From assembly GCF_024713945.1 (NCBI RefSeq), contig NC_134678.1, positions 2,790,001 through 2,854,000 of the forward strand: a stretch of 64,000 nt of DNA. The letters are read 5' to 3'. The position numbers and the translations under genes were made by a program. How positions within the stretch are numbered: the first letter of the stretch is position 1; each line of letters opens with the position of its first letter. The notes under the pieces are model-generated. The model was not told where the DNA came from. It did no database searches and saw only the letters and a list, made by a program, of their open reading frames with translations. Shown one piece after another: positions 25,293-36,980 of this stretch. Origin of the DNA: Dermatophagoides farinae. Taxonomy: Eukaryota; Arthropoda; Arachnida; Sarcoptiformes; Pyroglyphidae.

Positions 25293-26507
25293 AACAGTTA
25301 TGGTCGGTATTTTTTCTTATTTATCAACTGTGACCATTATAATGATGAAGATTTCAGCAAAAATGCAAACCGACAAACATTGTTAATTGATTGAAATGTT
25401 AAATTGAAATGAGAAAATTATTTTCATTTTTTTTAAATTTGACTTTGACAAAAATTTCTGATCATCATGTTGATGATGCTCATCTTTTATCATTTACCAA
25501 GCGAATAACAAACACAATCATCAAAACAAATAATAAATCGATTTTTAATTATGATTTTATAGAATGATGTTTTTTTTCTGTTTTGGCACCATAAAAATTC
25601 TTTTTTTTTCTCTCATCTGAATTGTGGATCTAATCATCCATTTAATAATAATAACAAGCATGGTGAGAATTATAAAAAAAACAAACGAATCATCAATTTT
25701 ATTGATAAAGACGAAAAAAAAAATGACAAAGAATGATCATCATCAAATCAATAATTGTTTTGTATCGATTTTCCATAGAAGTTCTACGATATGTTATTTC
25801 TTTTTTTTCCACACATTATTGAATGTATATAAAAATGAATGTTATTTTCCATCATCCATGTGACAAAAATAGAAATAGAATAAGAATCGATTATATTCTG
25901 AATGGAAATATGTGTGAAACCCCGAAACACAGTGAAAAATTGCTTGCTTGTTTACCAATTGATGACATATATAAGAAGGAGGAAAAAAAATTAACACCAA
26001 CATGATGAAACAAGCCACAAACATCAATAATAATAATAATCAATGAGAGATGATACAGATGATTGGATATTTTGTTTTTGTTTTGCAAAAAAATTTTGTT
26101 TTACTTTCTAGTCAACTTAATTTGTTGATTGGTATCGATCACACCGATAGATTGGAAAAATTGAAATGAAAAACAGACTTAAATTCATAATAAATTCGGT
26201 AAAGTTTCCTTTATTTTTTTTTTTTTTGTTATACCATTCACATTTACGTAGATTACATTGAGAATAAAGTTCATTAGTTTTTGTTTTCATTTGCTTGTTG
26301 CAGGTCAAACAAACCATGAGATTCATTTCCGTATTTTTTTTTTCGTTCCCAATACTTTTTTTTCTCATCAGATAAAAAAAATTTCTACTGACGATAGCAA
26401 AAAATTTTCTCTTTACTATAGTTTCATACTAGAACACTATTTACTATTAATATATGGCCTGAAAACAAGAAAAAAAACAATACAATGTCCGAATCAAAAC
26501 GAATGAC

Positions 26508-26537
26508 CATCATCATCATCATCATCATCATCATCAT
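26508..26537. repeat. (CAT)10 microsatellite
   Basis: Thirty bases of uninterrupted CAT, followed by TGATCATGATGAT, which can pair back with the run. Confidence 0.9.
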
Positions 26538-26673
26538 TGATCATGATGATTGGTTGAGATGGCTGCAGAATTATCTAGATAGAATTTTTTTTTATATTTT
26601 AAATTCTTTCAATTTTTGTTTTTGTTGATTAAATCGTTGCTGTTGTTATTGTAGCTATGAATGAATGACCAGA

Positions 26674-26703
<30 letters not shown>
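26674..26703. repeat. (ATG)10 microsatellite
   Basis: Thirty bases of uninterrupted ATG, 136 bp from the complementary (CAT)10 run at 26508-26537; the two could in principle pair in single strands. Confidence 0.9.
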
Positions 26704-26705
<2 letters not shown>

Positions 26706-28142
26706 GAGATTGTATCCGACAATAAAGAATCCAAGACTAGATAAAGAAAAACGACAACAGCAACAACAACAACATGATCCACTCATAATATTATTGGAGA
26801 CAAATAAATTGATAATTTTGTTTGACATTTTTTTTTACACAAATTTAATTAATTTATCTATTTGATGATGATCATTGATCATTTATTCTATAGTTTAGCA
26901 ACTACTGATGTGTTATATCTTCCGGTGTGTGTGTGTGTGTTATATTGCAAATGTAGAACGAAACAAACCGAACAGAAAAGAAAGTTGTATCCAACAAAAA
27001 CAATAATAAAAAAAAATGAAAAGAAATCTTTAAAATTTGAAAATCTTTTCCATCTTATATATCCGACAACGAAATCATTTTATATAAATATAAAATTTTG
27101 GTGAATTTTTTTTTTGTTTTTTTTTCTGATTTGCTGACAATAGTGAAAATTTTCTGTTTTGTTTCTTCGTTTCAGATCAGAATCTATTTTATAACAATAT
27201 TAATGTTTTTGTCCTTTTGGTCATCTGAAATCTTGAAATAAGAATGAAAAAAAAAACATTGAATTGATTCGATAAAGACATGATATAGTATAACATCATA
27301 AACAATGTAGCCAATGTTTAATTTTTGTTTTACTGGCATGAAAAAAAAGATGAACAAATAGCCGCCAGAATTTTTTTTTTCTTTGGTTGAACAAGAAAAT
27401 AAATAGACAGAAACGAAAATTCATTCTTCGTGTTTTATTATTTTCAGTATATAAATACAATGATTGACATGTGACTGGGACACATTCAAATATATATTAC
27501 TATTACTGTTATTTTTCTATCCAAAATCTTTGTAATCATCATTGATAGAAACTGATCAAATCGTAATTTTATTCAAAGTCAAAATGTCAACGCAGGCTTT
27601 TATTTTGTATATGGATAAGCAATCTAAAAAAAAAAATCAAATGATGAAAAACATAAATTTTCGGACATTTTTTTTTTTTTTTGGTCATGTTCCAAACAGT
27701 GTTAGAAAAATCCCATCCCATCACTTATAATGTGGTTCGATATTTGATTTCTTTACATTTTGTCGATTATTAGTTTTATCCAACATTTAATTTTGTTTTT
27801 TTTTCTCTCGCCAGCCAATTTTGATACATCAACATCATATATGTTGGAACATAATTCTTTTCAAAGGCTCATTTTGTTTTTCATTAGTCAAGATTAAATT
27901 GAATGTGTATGCTACACATATTTTAGTTACAAATTCTATATATTTGGTAATCTATATTCAATTCATTTTTTTTTTCATTCCCATAAATTAACTAGATTAT
28001 AATATCATTATTTGGTTGATGATTTTTTCTCTCTCTCTATTAATGATTATGTCATTTCCTGGAAATAAATACTAGTTGTTGATCTTTAGATGAAATTAAC
28101 AATTTGATTCATTCCATTGAGAATATTGGAATATTGGATATC

Positions 28143-28167
28143 TGTGTGTGTGTGTGTGTGTGTGTGT
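28143..28167. repeat. (TG)12 microsatellite
   Basis: An uninterrupted TG run of about 25 bp, about 600 bp upstream of the glutaredoxin gene. Confidence 0.9.
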
Positions 28168-28770
28168 TTGATGATGATACATGGAAAAAAATATCAATAT
28201 TGCAAATAATAAAAGTAAATTATGTTATGATTTTGATGATAATGATGATAGCCATACCATTAATGGCAGAATGAATGGAATTTTTTTTTTTTTTACTATT
28301 GATTGAATTAAAAACAACAAAAATTTTCTTCAATCAATGTGTTGAATCTAATAAATGTACAAAATCAATTCATATTGAAGGTCAATTTATGATTATGATG
28401 ATAAATTTGATGCTGAACCACATAATCAATGTCTATGTGTGTGTGTGTGTTAACCTGAAAAATCGGAATAATAATTTTTCCCGGATGTTTTCGACTCAAT
28501 TTTAAAAATTAGAATTTGTAACATTGTGTGTATTTTTTGTTTCGGAATATATTCTATCTATTCAAATAAATCAAATCAAATATTGCGCGAATGTTTTTGT
28601 TGCCATCATAAAGTACGTAACGAAAATAATTCAATGTCATATGTTTTTTTTTGGATTTATATATCAAAAAATTGGATACATGTGATCATTTGGTAATCAA
28701 ATCAATTTATTATTCAATTGTTTTTTGTTTGTTTATTTGTATTGATACAATATATATATAATCTATCAAA

Positions 28771-29332
28771 ATGTCTATCGTACAACAAGTTATTCGATCA
28801 AATTGGCTTCAGCGAGAGACTATTCGAATTTGTCGACAAACTATTAATCCATTTTTATTGGAATTACAACATTATCGTTATCAATCAACAAATCCTGTCA
28901 AATATGATGATGAAACATTAAAACAAATGATTAAAAATGATAAAGTAGTCATATTTATGAAAGGTGTACCTGAATCACCACGATGTGGTTTTTCCAATGC
29001 TGTCGTACAGGTTGGTTACATTCGTTCATTCATTTTTTTTATACAATTAAATCATTCAATAATCTGTTTTCTAAAAGGTTTTACGTATGCATGGTGTACC
29101 ATTTCAAGCGCACAATGTACTCGAATCAGATGAATTACGTAAAGCGATAAAAGATTTTACTAGTTGGCCAACAATACCACAAATTTTTTTAAACGGTGAA
29201 TTCATTGGTGGTTGTGATATATTATTGGAAAAACATCAAAATGGTGAATTTATTGAAGATCTGAAAAAAATCGGTATCAAATCTCAAATTCTTGTCCAAA
29301 TGGAAGAAGATTCGAAAAATAAAAAAGATTAA
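28771..29332 (+). CDS. GLRX5: Mitochondrial monothiol glutaredoxin-5 (2 exons, 164 aa)
   Basis: GLRX5-family proteins carry [2Fe-2S] clusters in the mitochondrial matrix, passing them from the ISCU scaffold to later Fe-S assembly factors. Exons are 28771-29010 and 29078-29332; the 67-bp phase-0 intron starts GTTGGT and ends AAAAG, joining NAVVQ to [10 protein letters not shown] exactly as in the animal family. Features: an Arg-rich, acid-free N-terminus suited to mitochondrial import (about 1-40), Lys64 for glutathione, the monothiol active site CGFS at 72-75, the WPTIPQ motif at 110-115 and GGCD at 124-127. Length is normal for the family. A TATA-like ATATATATAA run sits just before the ATG. 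The poly(A) signal is at 29431. The next gene is convergent, with its stop codon 210 bp away. Reading through the intron would give a truncated protein without the TIP motif. Confidence 0.95.
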
Positions 29333-29430
29333 CAGATATTTGATATTATCATGTTCACAATGTTTTCTCTTTTTTTTCAAATCTTTATTTTTTACATATG
29401 ACTATTACACAAAAAAAATCATGAAATAAT

Positions 29431-29436
29431 AATAAA
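29431..29436 (+). terminator. Poly(A) signal of GLRX5
   Basis: AATAAA lies about 100 bp after the GLRX5 stop. A second AATAAA lies near 29470. Both precede the convergent bZIP gene's stop codon (29542), so the two transcripts end within about 200 bp of each other or overlap. Confidence 0.55.
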
Positions 29437-29541
29437 AGTTAGATGATTTTCAAAACAAAATAAAATTTTAAATAAAATAATAGATAAATAATATACAGGT
29501 TATTACAAAAAATGATGAGATTATTAAATTATGTCATGATT

Positions 29542-30062
29542 TTATTGTTTTGGCGCTTGAATCGATTCATAATGTTTTCGCACATCTTCCACATTATATT
29601 GATCAGATGATAACATTGAAACAATCTCTTTTAACTGTTGAAAAAAATAAAACCATATTTAAGATAACAAATAAATCCAATCCAATTGTTGCTACATACC
29701 TGTTCAAATTCCTTTTTCAAACGAATATTAGCATGTTCATGTTTGGTGACCAAATCTTCCAAATATTGATAACGAAGTTTTTTTCTTGCACGACATTCAC
29801 GTGCACTTTGTCTACTACGTTCCAATTTAGCATTTGTATCCACTTTTTGCATGTTTGGTAATTTATTTTTCGATTTACGAATTTTCGTTTTTACAACTTT
29901 ATTTTTATCGTTGATAATTTTTGTTTCATTTTCAATTGTTGTAGATGTCGATGCTACTACTGGTGGTGTTTGCATATTGAAACCATCATTTGGAAATTCC
30001 ATTTGTTGAAGATTATAAAGATGTGGTTTTTCATCGTCAATCTCTTCTTTGATTTCACCCAT
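29542..30062 (-). CDS. CREBL2: CREBL2 / REPTOR-BP-like bZIP transcription factor (2 exons, 151 aa)
   Basis: This is a nuclear bZIP factor. In flies the CREBL2 orthologue, REPTOR-BP, partners REPTOR in the TORC1-linked nutrient response. Exon 1 is 29700-30062 and exon 2 is 29542-29634; the 65-bp phase-0 intron is GTATGT..CAACAG. The basic region and zipper start (about 78-121) contain KLERSRQSARECRARKKLRY, the hallmark of CREBL2, followed by leucines at 101, 115, 122 and 129 that continue across the exon junction. The N-terminal 75 residues are acidic then Lys-rich and are longer than in the vertebrate protein. I choose ATG 30062 because upstream in-frame codons give an implausible Phe-rich extension. 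It is divergent from the NF-X1 gene, 374 bp away, and convergent with GLRX5. No clear AATAAA is seen downstream. Confidence 0.9.
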
Positions 30063-30436
30063 TTTTTCAAAAATAAACAAAAAAAATTTCGAATGAAAAT
30101 AATACGCAGCAAAACATTTTGCTAACAAAGGATTGAGATTTTGATAACAAAATAATTAGGATTTCCGGGAATATTTTCGAATCGAAAAAAATGATCATTA
30201 TTAATACTGGAAACTTTCTCGTATAAAGCCGTGTTGGAGTCTGTATTTTGTTGTTGTTGTTGTTGTTGAGATATTGAATCCATTCATTCAAGCAACGTTT
30301 TTCATCAACGTGTTGAAAACGTAAAATATTTTTGGACAACAGAAACCGCAAAAGTATATTGTTTACAGTTAAAGATTTTTTTTTGTAATTGATTTATTTC
30401 TTAGTATATCATTCAATTAAAGTCTCCACAATCAAC
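30063..30436. promoter_or_regulatory. Shared divergent promoter region between CREBL2 and NF-X1 genes
   Basis: Only 374 bp separate the two start codons on opposite strands, so this segment must hold both promoters and both leaders. It lacks a clear TATA box, has a TTTCCGGGAA patch near 30162 that resembles an ETS- or STAT-like site, and a (TTG)n run at 30248-30268. A TATA-less shared promoter fits two broadly expressed genes; this is inference from layout. Confidence 0.6.
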
Positions 30437-33400
30437 ATGGCTCATCCTGAAAAAACATCTGATAATTATCGTTATAATAATAATAATGGTATTGATCAGT
30501 CCCAGAATTCTCGAAATATGAATCCTTTTCATCGTCAACAGTATAATCAAAACAATAATACAGATCGTTATAATTATCATCGAGGACCGCAAAATTCTCG
30601 TTTTAACAATAATTTTAATCATTTTAGAGATCAAGATAATTATGATTCAAGAAGATCCGGTAATTATAGTTATAGATCTGGAAAACAATCTAATCATCAG
30701 TCAAATGAATTGCCACCGAGATTTGCACGTAATCGTCAAATGAATTCTAATGAAAATCATTCTAGAAATAACTATCAAACTCGTTATCGTAATAACGATC
30801 CCCAACAGCGAATCCCTTATGATGAATCTGATATGTACAATCGTTTTAGCCGAATGGATATGAACTATGGTTCAAATGAAATCAATCGTGATGATCGCTA
30901 TAAAACATTTCGTGATGATGATGGCTTAAGAAATGTACCAAGTACAAGTCATCATCGATCACAAGATTTCCATCAACGTCATCATTATCAAGCTCCTAGA
31001 AATCGAATGTTAATTGATAATCACAATGGCAAACATTCTACTCGTTCTATGGATAATAACAAAACGGACAAAAGTCCGGTGAAATCAGATCTGGAAAGTC
31101 AACGTGAAATTATGGATGAACTTTTGCGTAAAGCACAATATGAATGTATCATATGTTGTGAAATGATTCGTGTTCATGATCGAACTTGGAATTGTAATAA
31201 TTGTTTCAATGTCTTCCACTTGAAGTGTACACAACAATGGGCACGTAAATCTTCAGTAGATCCGAATGAAGCATCCACATCTCAAGATAATAAGAAAAAG
31301 AATCAACAGATTCAAGAATGGCGATGCCCCACATGTCAAACAGTGCATCGAAATTTTCCTCACCACTATTATTGTTTCTGTGGTGAAATGAAAGATCCAG
31401 AAACAAGTAATTATCGTGTACCACATTCATGTGGTGAAACTTGTTCAAAAAATCTCGAATTATTCAATATCAAAATTGAAAACGAAGAATATTTTGAATG
31501 CAAACATCGATGTACTCTCATGTGTCATCCTGGAAAATGTCCACCATGTACGTTAAAAGTTGAACGAATTTGTGCATGTAGAAAAACCAAGGTGAGATTA
31601 CGTTTGTTGTATGAATTCAATTCATAGTTAATTTTTATCTTCTCTTACATTTTTCAGATGTCATTGAATTGTGCGGCAAAATTGTCTGATATAAAATGTT
31701 TAGAACTTTGTAATAAGTTACTTGATTGTGGTAAACATCGTTGCCAGAAGAATTGTCATTTTGGTCAGTGTAATCCATGTGAAAAAATTTTTGAAATGAA
31801 ATGTTTTTGCGGAAAAAAATCTCGTGAAGCTGTTAGTTGTATCGATCTTGAATCTGGTTTTAGTTGCGAACAAACATGTTCCAAGCCATATGAATGTGGG
31901 TCACATAAATGTGAAAAACAATGCCATTCCGGTTCATGTGGTTCTTGTCCATTAAGTCCAGAATTGGTCACTAAATGTCCATGTGGAAAAACTATCCTTT
32001 CAAGTATAGCCAATCAACAGGCACGAAAATCATGCTTAGATCCGATTTCAAATTGTGGAAAAATTTGTGATAAAATTCTTTCTTGTGGTAGTGATAATAT
32101 TGATAAGCCGCATCAATGTAAATCATTTTGTCACAGCGGTTCTTGTCCTCCTTGCGATCAGACGACCATTATTCGATGTAATTGTGGAGCTAATTCTCAG
32201 AAATTGAATTGCAGTGAGCTAGAATCAAAAACATTCAAATGTAAACGAAAATGCAATAAGAAACTCAGTTGTGGTCGTCACAAATGTCTTAAAGAATGTT
32301 GTACGGAAAAGGAACATTTCTGTAGACAAACTTGTGGTATGATGTTTGATCAAAATATTTTCCTTTTATTTCAATAGTTTTTTCCCTAATTCAAGGCCGA
32401 AAACTCGTTTGTGGTAAGCATACATGCGAAGAACAATGTCACCAAGTTTGCCGAAGTTGTCCAAATGTTATTTGGGATGAAATAACATGTAATTGTGGTC
32501 ACGAAAAATTATTTCCTCCTCTTCCATGTGGCACTTTAAAGCCACCATGCAAACGACCTTGTTCCAGGAAACATGGTTGTGATCATCTACCTTTACATCC
32601 TTGTCATGATGAACCAGAATGCCCACCTTGTATTGAATTCGTTAGCCGTCTTTGTTATGGAGGGCATGAAGTACGCGAATCAGTTCATTGTTATGAAACA
32701 GGAGTTTCATGTGGGCGTTTTTGCCAGAAACCATTACCATGTGGTTTACATAAATGTTCAAAAATTTGTCATAACGGTGATTGTCCTGTCTGTACACAGA
32801 AATGCATCAAAATACGTCTAAATTGTTCGCACCAATGTGGCTTGCCTTGTCATCAAAGCTCATCGGTAACTTGTCCTGAAAGTCCATGTCGTGAAAAAAT
32901 TAGAATCTATTGTGAATGTGAATTCAAATCCAAAGAAGTTGAATGTGATACTGTATTGGATTCCCGTCGATTCCAACAACATTTGGACGATATTTTACGA
33001 CGATTCAGTTTCAACTCATCAATCACATTGGATGAAATGAAAGAAATGGTACGCCATAATGTACGACATTCACTTGAATGTGACCAAGATTGTGCACGCG
33101 AAAAACGTAATCGAAATCTAGCCGATGCTTTTGGTGTGGATTCAGAAGGCTTAACGATAGGTGCTAATCTTGTAAAATATTCAGATCAATTGAAAAATGA
33201 AGCCCGTTCTAATCCACAATTCATTATGACTGTTCATGATAAATTTGTTCAATTAATAGATGCTTTCAAACAGGTATGCTGAATATTTATTTTGAAAATT
33301 TACAATTCATAAAATTTATTTTTCTCTTAATTAACAGTCTAACCAGAAAATTATGTGCTACAATTTCCAACCAATGAATCGAAATTTACGTGAAATCATA

Positions 33401-33628
33401 CATAATTATGCAGCACATTTTGGATTGAAAACTGAATCGGTGGATAAGGAACCAAATCGTAGTATAATCATAACGGCAAATAAAAATTCGGCTATACCGA
33501 AAACCACACTATTAGAAGCTGTCAATATTGATGTTAAAGACTTACGACCGAAACAAAGTATCGTCAAGTACAAAAAAGCAAGCGAAGAGAATCGCAACAA
33601 AAAAGTTATCAATTACTTTGATGATTAG
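30437..33628 (+). CDS. NFX1: NF-X1 / shuttle craft zinc-finger protein (4 exons, 1000 aa)
   Basis: This nuclear/cytoplasmic regulator has an NF-X1 finger array that binds DNA; the RING-like domain can act as an E3 ligase and R3H binds nucleic acid. Exons: 30437-31591, 31658-32336, 32396-33273 and 33338-33628, with introns of 66, 59 and 64 bp (phases 0, 1, 0). Seen: an Asn/Arg/Ser/His-rich disordered N-terminus (1-230), a RING/PHD-like domain from C237 (CIICC..CNNC..FHLKC..WRCPTC) to about 305, about eight NF-X1 fingers of the form C-x-H-x-C-x3-C-H-x-G-x-C-x2-C across exons 1-3 (about 330-810), a helical linker, and a C-terminal R3H domain (about 910-970, with NYAAHFGLKTES). ATG 30437 has a strong context (AACATGG). 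Total length is close to fly shuttle craft and human NFX1. The third exon lacks an early in-frame ATG, so simple ORF calling misses its start. An alternative acceptor would add six residues (see findings). Confidence 0.93.
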
Positions 33629-33651
33629 GAATATTGAAAAATTTATAAAAA

Positions 33652-33657
33652 AATAAA
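33652..33657 (+). terminator. Poly(A) signal of the NF-X1 gene
   Basis: AATAAA lies 24 bp after the stop codon, implying a very short 3' UTR in keeping with this compact cluster. Confidence 0.65.
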
Positions 33658-36600
33658 TTTTTTTTAAATGAATCCTCATCAGCCATCTATCGGTGGAATT
33701 TTTTTTTGTATTTGGAATTTGGAACCGGCATAATTACCGACAGATGCCGTATATAAGCCCGATGATGATTTGTCGAAAAATCTTCGAATCGTAATTATCA
33801 AAAAAAAAAAAAAAAAACAAACAAACAACTATCCATGTACTGAGGCATTAACAGCACGCTTAAATATACACACATTAACACTATTAAACATTTGGATCGA
33901 TCCACAGATGTCCATTTTATTATATTACATTATTATATTTAGCATATAAATTTGCTTTCTGCTAATATGTCCAATGGATCGATACATTATCGTCGTTGCA
34001 TTAGCATCGTTTTTGTCATTCTTTTGTATTTTTTCGTTGTTGTTGCTGTTTCTATCGGTGGTAACAGAGAAAAAAAACGGGCTTCATAAAAAAGCTTTTA
34101 ATTTCACTCTTTTCCAGATAACAGATCTTACATATATTCCTGTATTTGTATTTTTGATGGCAATGATGATAATGAAATATTGCCCATGACACTAAAAAAT
34201 GTTTTCCTATATCCAAAGAATATATCGATGCATTTTTGTCGCTATATATATATGGCTTTTATGTTTGATGAACATATCATAATTTGACATCTTGTTGACT
34301 ACCACCACCACCACCACCACTTTTTCTTATAAAAACTTTATCTTATTTGTGAATAAAAAAAAAATGAAATTCTAGCTGTCCATGTTTTTCCATTATCTTC
34401 ATCCTTATCATTGGCAGATATAAATTAATGGCAATATGTGTGGCTTTTATCGTCATAATAATATCGAAATAAACATCAGTTTTTTCTTTTTTTTCAATGG
34501 TCATTTCTATTCAATTTCATTATCATCCCATTTTTATATGAAAAGTTTTTTTTCCTTTAATTATTATAAATAAAAATTCATTGGATAAAATTATTTGGCC
34601 TTACATTATTCATTTATATGAATGAAATTATTATTCTAATAATCTTCAATGGTGGTGGTGGTGGTCACCTGTTCCAATATTCACGTGACAAACCCTTCTT
34701 CAGGCTTTGGGTGTCTATCGACAATCTTATTGACCATTTCATTTAATTTTTATTCCAATGAAAAAAATCCTGTCAAATCAAATTAATATCAATATAATTT
34801 TTTGCCTAATCAGTTGAATAGAAAAAGTTTTTCTCATTGTTTTACTTTTATATTTTTCTATTTTTTTTTTTTTGCTTGTAACCTTACTCTCAGAAATGAA
34901 ATGTGATTAAATTCAATTAATTTTAAAGCTTTCAGGATTTTTTACCCATTCATTTTTTTTGTGGAGTTTTCGAAACGTGACACTTTTGCATTGTCTCAAA
35001 ATACTGCCGTATATGATTTACAATGAAAGCAGGAATTTTTTTTCTCTAATATATGAATAGAGATAAAAGAATTCATTTTCTTTCCATACAGAGATTAAAG
35101 TTGACAAATTTTTTTTCCATTCTTCTCATCAAATGATTGGATTCGATTCATGATAAGAAAAATTGTAAATTCTTGTACAATGGTAAAATACAAAAAAAAG
35201 TTTTATTTAGTAAAGGCACGATTCTTTGTTTAGAATTACAAATTTATTTAGTTTTTTATTTCGGGAGAGAAAAAAAAACATCATCTAGTTAAACTTTTGA
35301 GCTTTTCTTTTATTGAATCTGTTGTATTTTTGTTGAAAGTAACAACAACAACAACAACAACAGCAAAAAAATGACAATCGAAGTTATAAGAATTGAATCC
35401 TCGACTTTGTGAATCGTTCAATTGACTTATTAAATAAAAGTGATGAAGAAAATAAAGTGAACAAACTGTAAAATGAGAGAGAGAAGAAAAAAATTAATTT
35501 TCATTCATCTCTCTTTCTCTCTATCTCATTCGTTGTTTCTGTACTATTTTTATATCTTATTTTTCTTCATTTTACTATGATCAATGTATTCAATTTAGGA
35601 TTGAAAGATTGAATTACTTTATCGAAAAAAATGACGAAAAATAAGTCAACTGTTTTGTTTTCATTTAGATAATATATGATAATTATAAAAGTAAAAATTG
35701 TCAATTTGATACTTTTCAAAAATTCGAATTTATATTAGAATTGATCGAATCATTTTTTTATATGGTCAAACTTGAAACCGGCTAATTTCGCAACCCGATC
35801 AGGTGATAGTTTGACACAAGGGACACAATGATGACGATTAATTATCATTTTGCATCAATTCTAATGGATTGAACTAAAAATAACTTTTTTTTTGGATTTT
35901 GACATTTAAATAGAGTAATAGTGATACTAACATAGTTTCAAACTCTGAGATTGGCAACAAAAATCATCAAAGTCACTGGTTGCCAAATACATCCATAATG
36001 AAATGTTATCGAATGATTCTCTGGAGAGATTCTAGGGCATTCTATCTGTATGAACAGAGAAAAAGCCTGAAAAAAAACAAAACGCGACTTTGTTGTCATC
36101 ACAAATAGACAGAACTCGTGGAACATTTCAAATTGATGTTTTAGTATGGCCTAGTCTGGCCTGGATGAATATTTATTCAGCTTTTCATTTCTGTTAGATA
36201 GTCAAATTTTTTTTCTAGAACTAAAGAATATCTTCATATGATGTGTTTCGTTTGCGTACATCAACATTTTCGTATATATACATGTCATTTATTTGAATTG
36301 ATCTCAATGGACATTTTGTCATCGTTATTTTTTCTTTTCGTTGACAGTTTACTTGTTTTACAATCTCATTATACAATCCAAATGTCAATGTTTGAAATGT
36401 ATTGAATGTTAAAATGAAATGAAAATGAGATGAAAATGAAAATTTAATTGAATCTATAAAATCAATGGAAAGAAAAAGAATGAAAACATTGACTAATTCA
36501 TTTAAATATGTTCTTTCATCATTGTTCAACAATGAGCCTATTCCAATCGGTTATATTTGATTTTGTTTACTTTAATATGAAAGCAAAGAAAAATGTATAA

Positions 36601-36888
36601 AGCAACAATGAACTTTATTGGTACAAATCGCGGTAAAAGAAGATGAAATTCATGAAATAATGTGAAATGAAATGAACATCAAATAAGAATGATGATGATG
36701 ATGATGGAGATGACAACGAAACATACACATCACCTAATCGTTTATTGAAATATTTGCATTTTCACTGCCTGTAAAGATTGTTTGTCCCCATCATCACATC
36801 ATACATTGAATCGTATCAAATCAAATGAATGAATTTCCGTGCCAATCGGTCATCGTTTGATTGTCAAAGCTATACTAGTTTTCTATTC

Positions 36889-36980
36889 AGGGTTCGGTAA
36901 CGGCCCGATATGTTGCGCGATTGTTAATCATCGGGGACTAGCTTATTGGCACGAACTGAGCTCAGTCGACAGTGTGAGTC
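36889..36980 (+). promoter_or_regulatory. CpG/GC-rich promoter-like island with 12-bp palindrome
   Basis: About eight CpG dinucleotides crowd into some 80 bp inside AT-rich desert. The patch contains the perfect palindrome ACTGAGCTCAGT (36955-36966), whose right end forms TCAGTC, a match to the arthropod initiator. Just downstream CAGTGTGAGTC offers a good splice-donor match (GTGAGT, from 36973). A transcription start with a short first exon on the plus strand is a reasonable guess; no coding exon follows within the window that I can link to it. Confidence 0.35.

Larger units (their letters stand above)
25300..28740. other. About 3.4 kb without a recognisable gene
   Basis: AT-rich DNA with (CAT)10 at 26508-26537, (ATG)10 at 26674-26703, (GT)n at 26924-26940 and (TG)12 at 28143-28167, plus A/T tracts. 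The frames present are short and compositionally biased. I see nothing conserved. Confidence 0.5.

Noticed and set aside
31206-32013. Minus-strand frames over the NF-X1 exons
   Set aside because: They overlap well-conserved Cys/His fingers on the plus strand and have no conserved features of their own.
36221-36532. 103-aa minus-strand frame ending in KRNTSYEDIL
   Set aside because: The first half is Phe/Ile/Ser-rich like AT-driven chance frames, no domain is recognised, and no promoter, splice site or poly(A) signal supports it.
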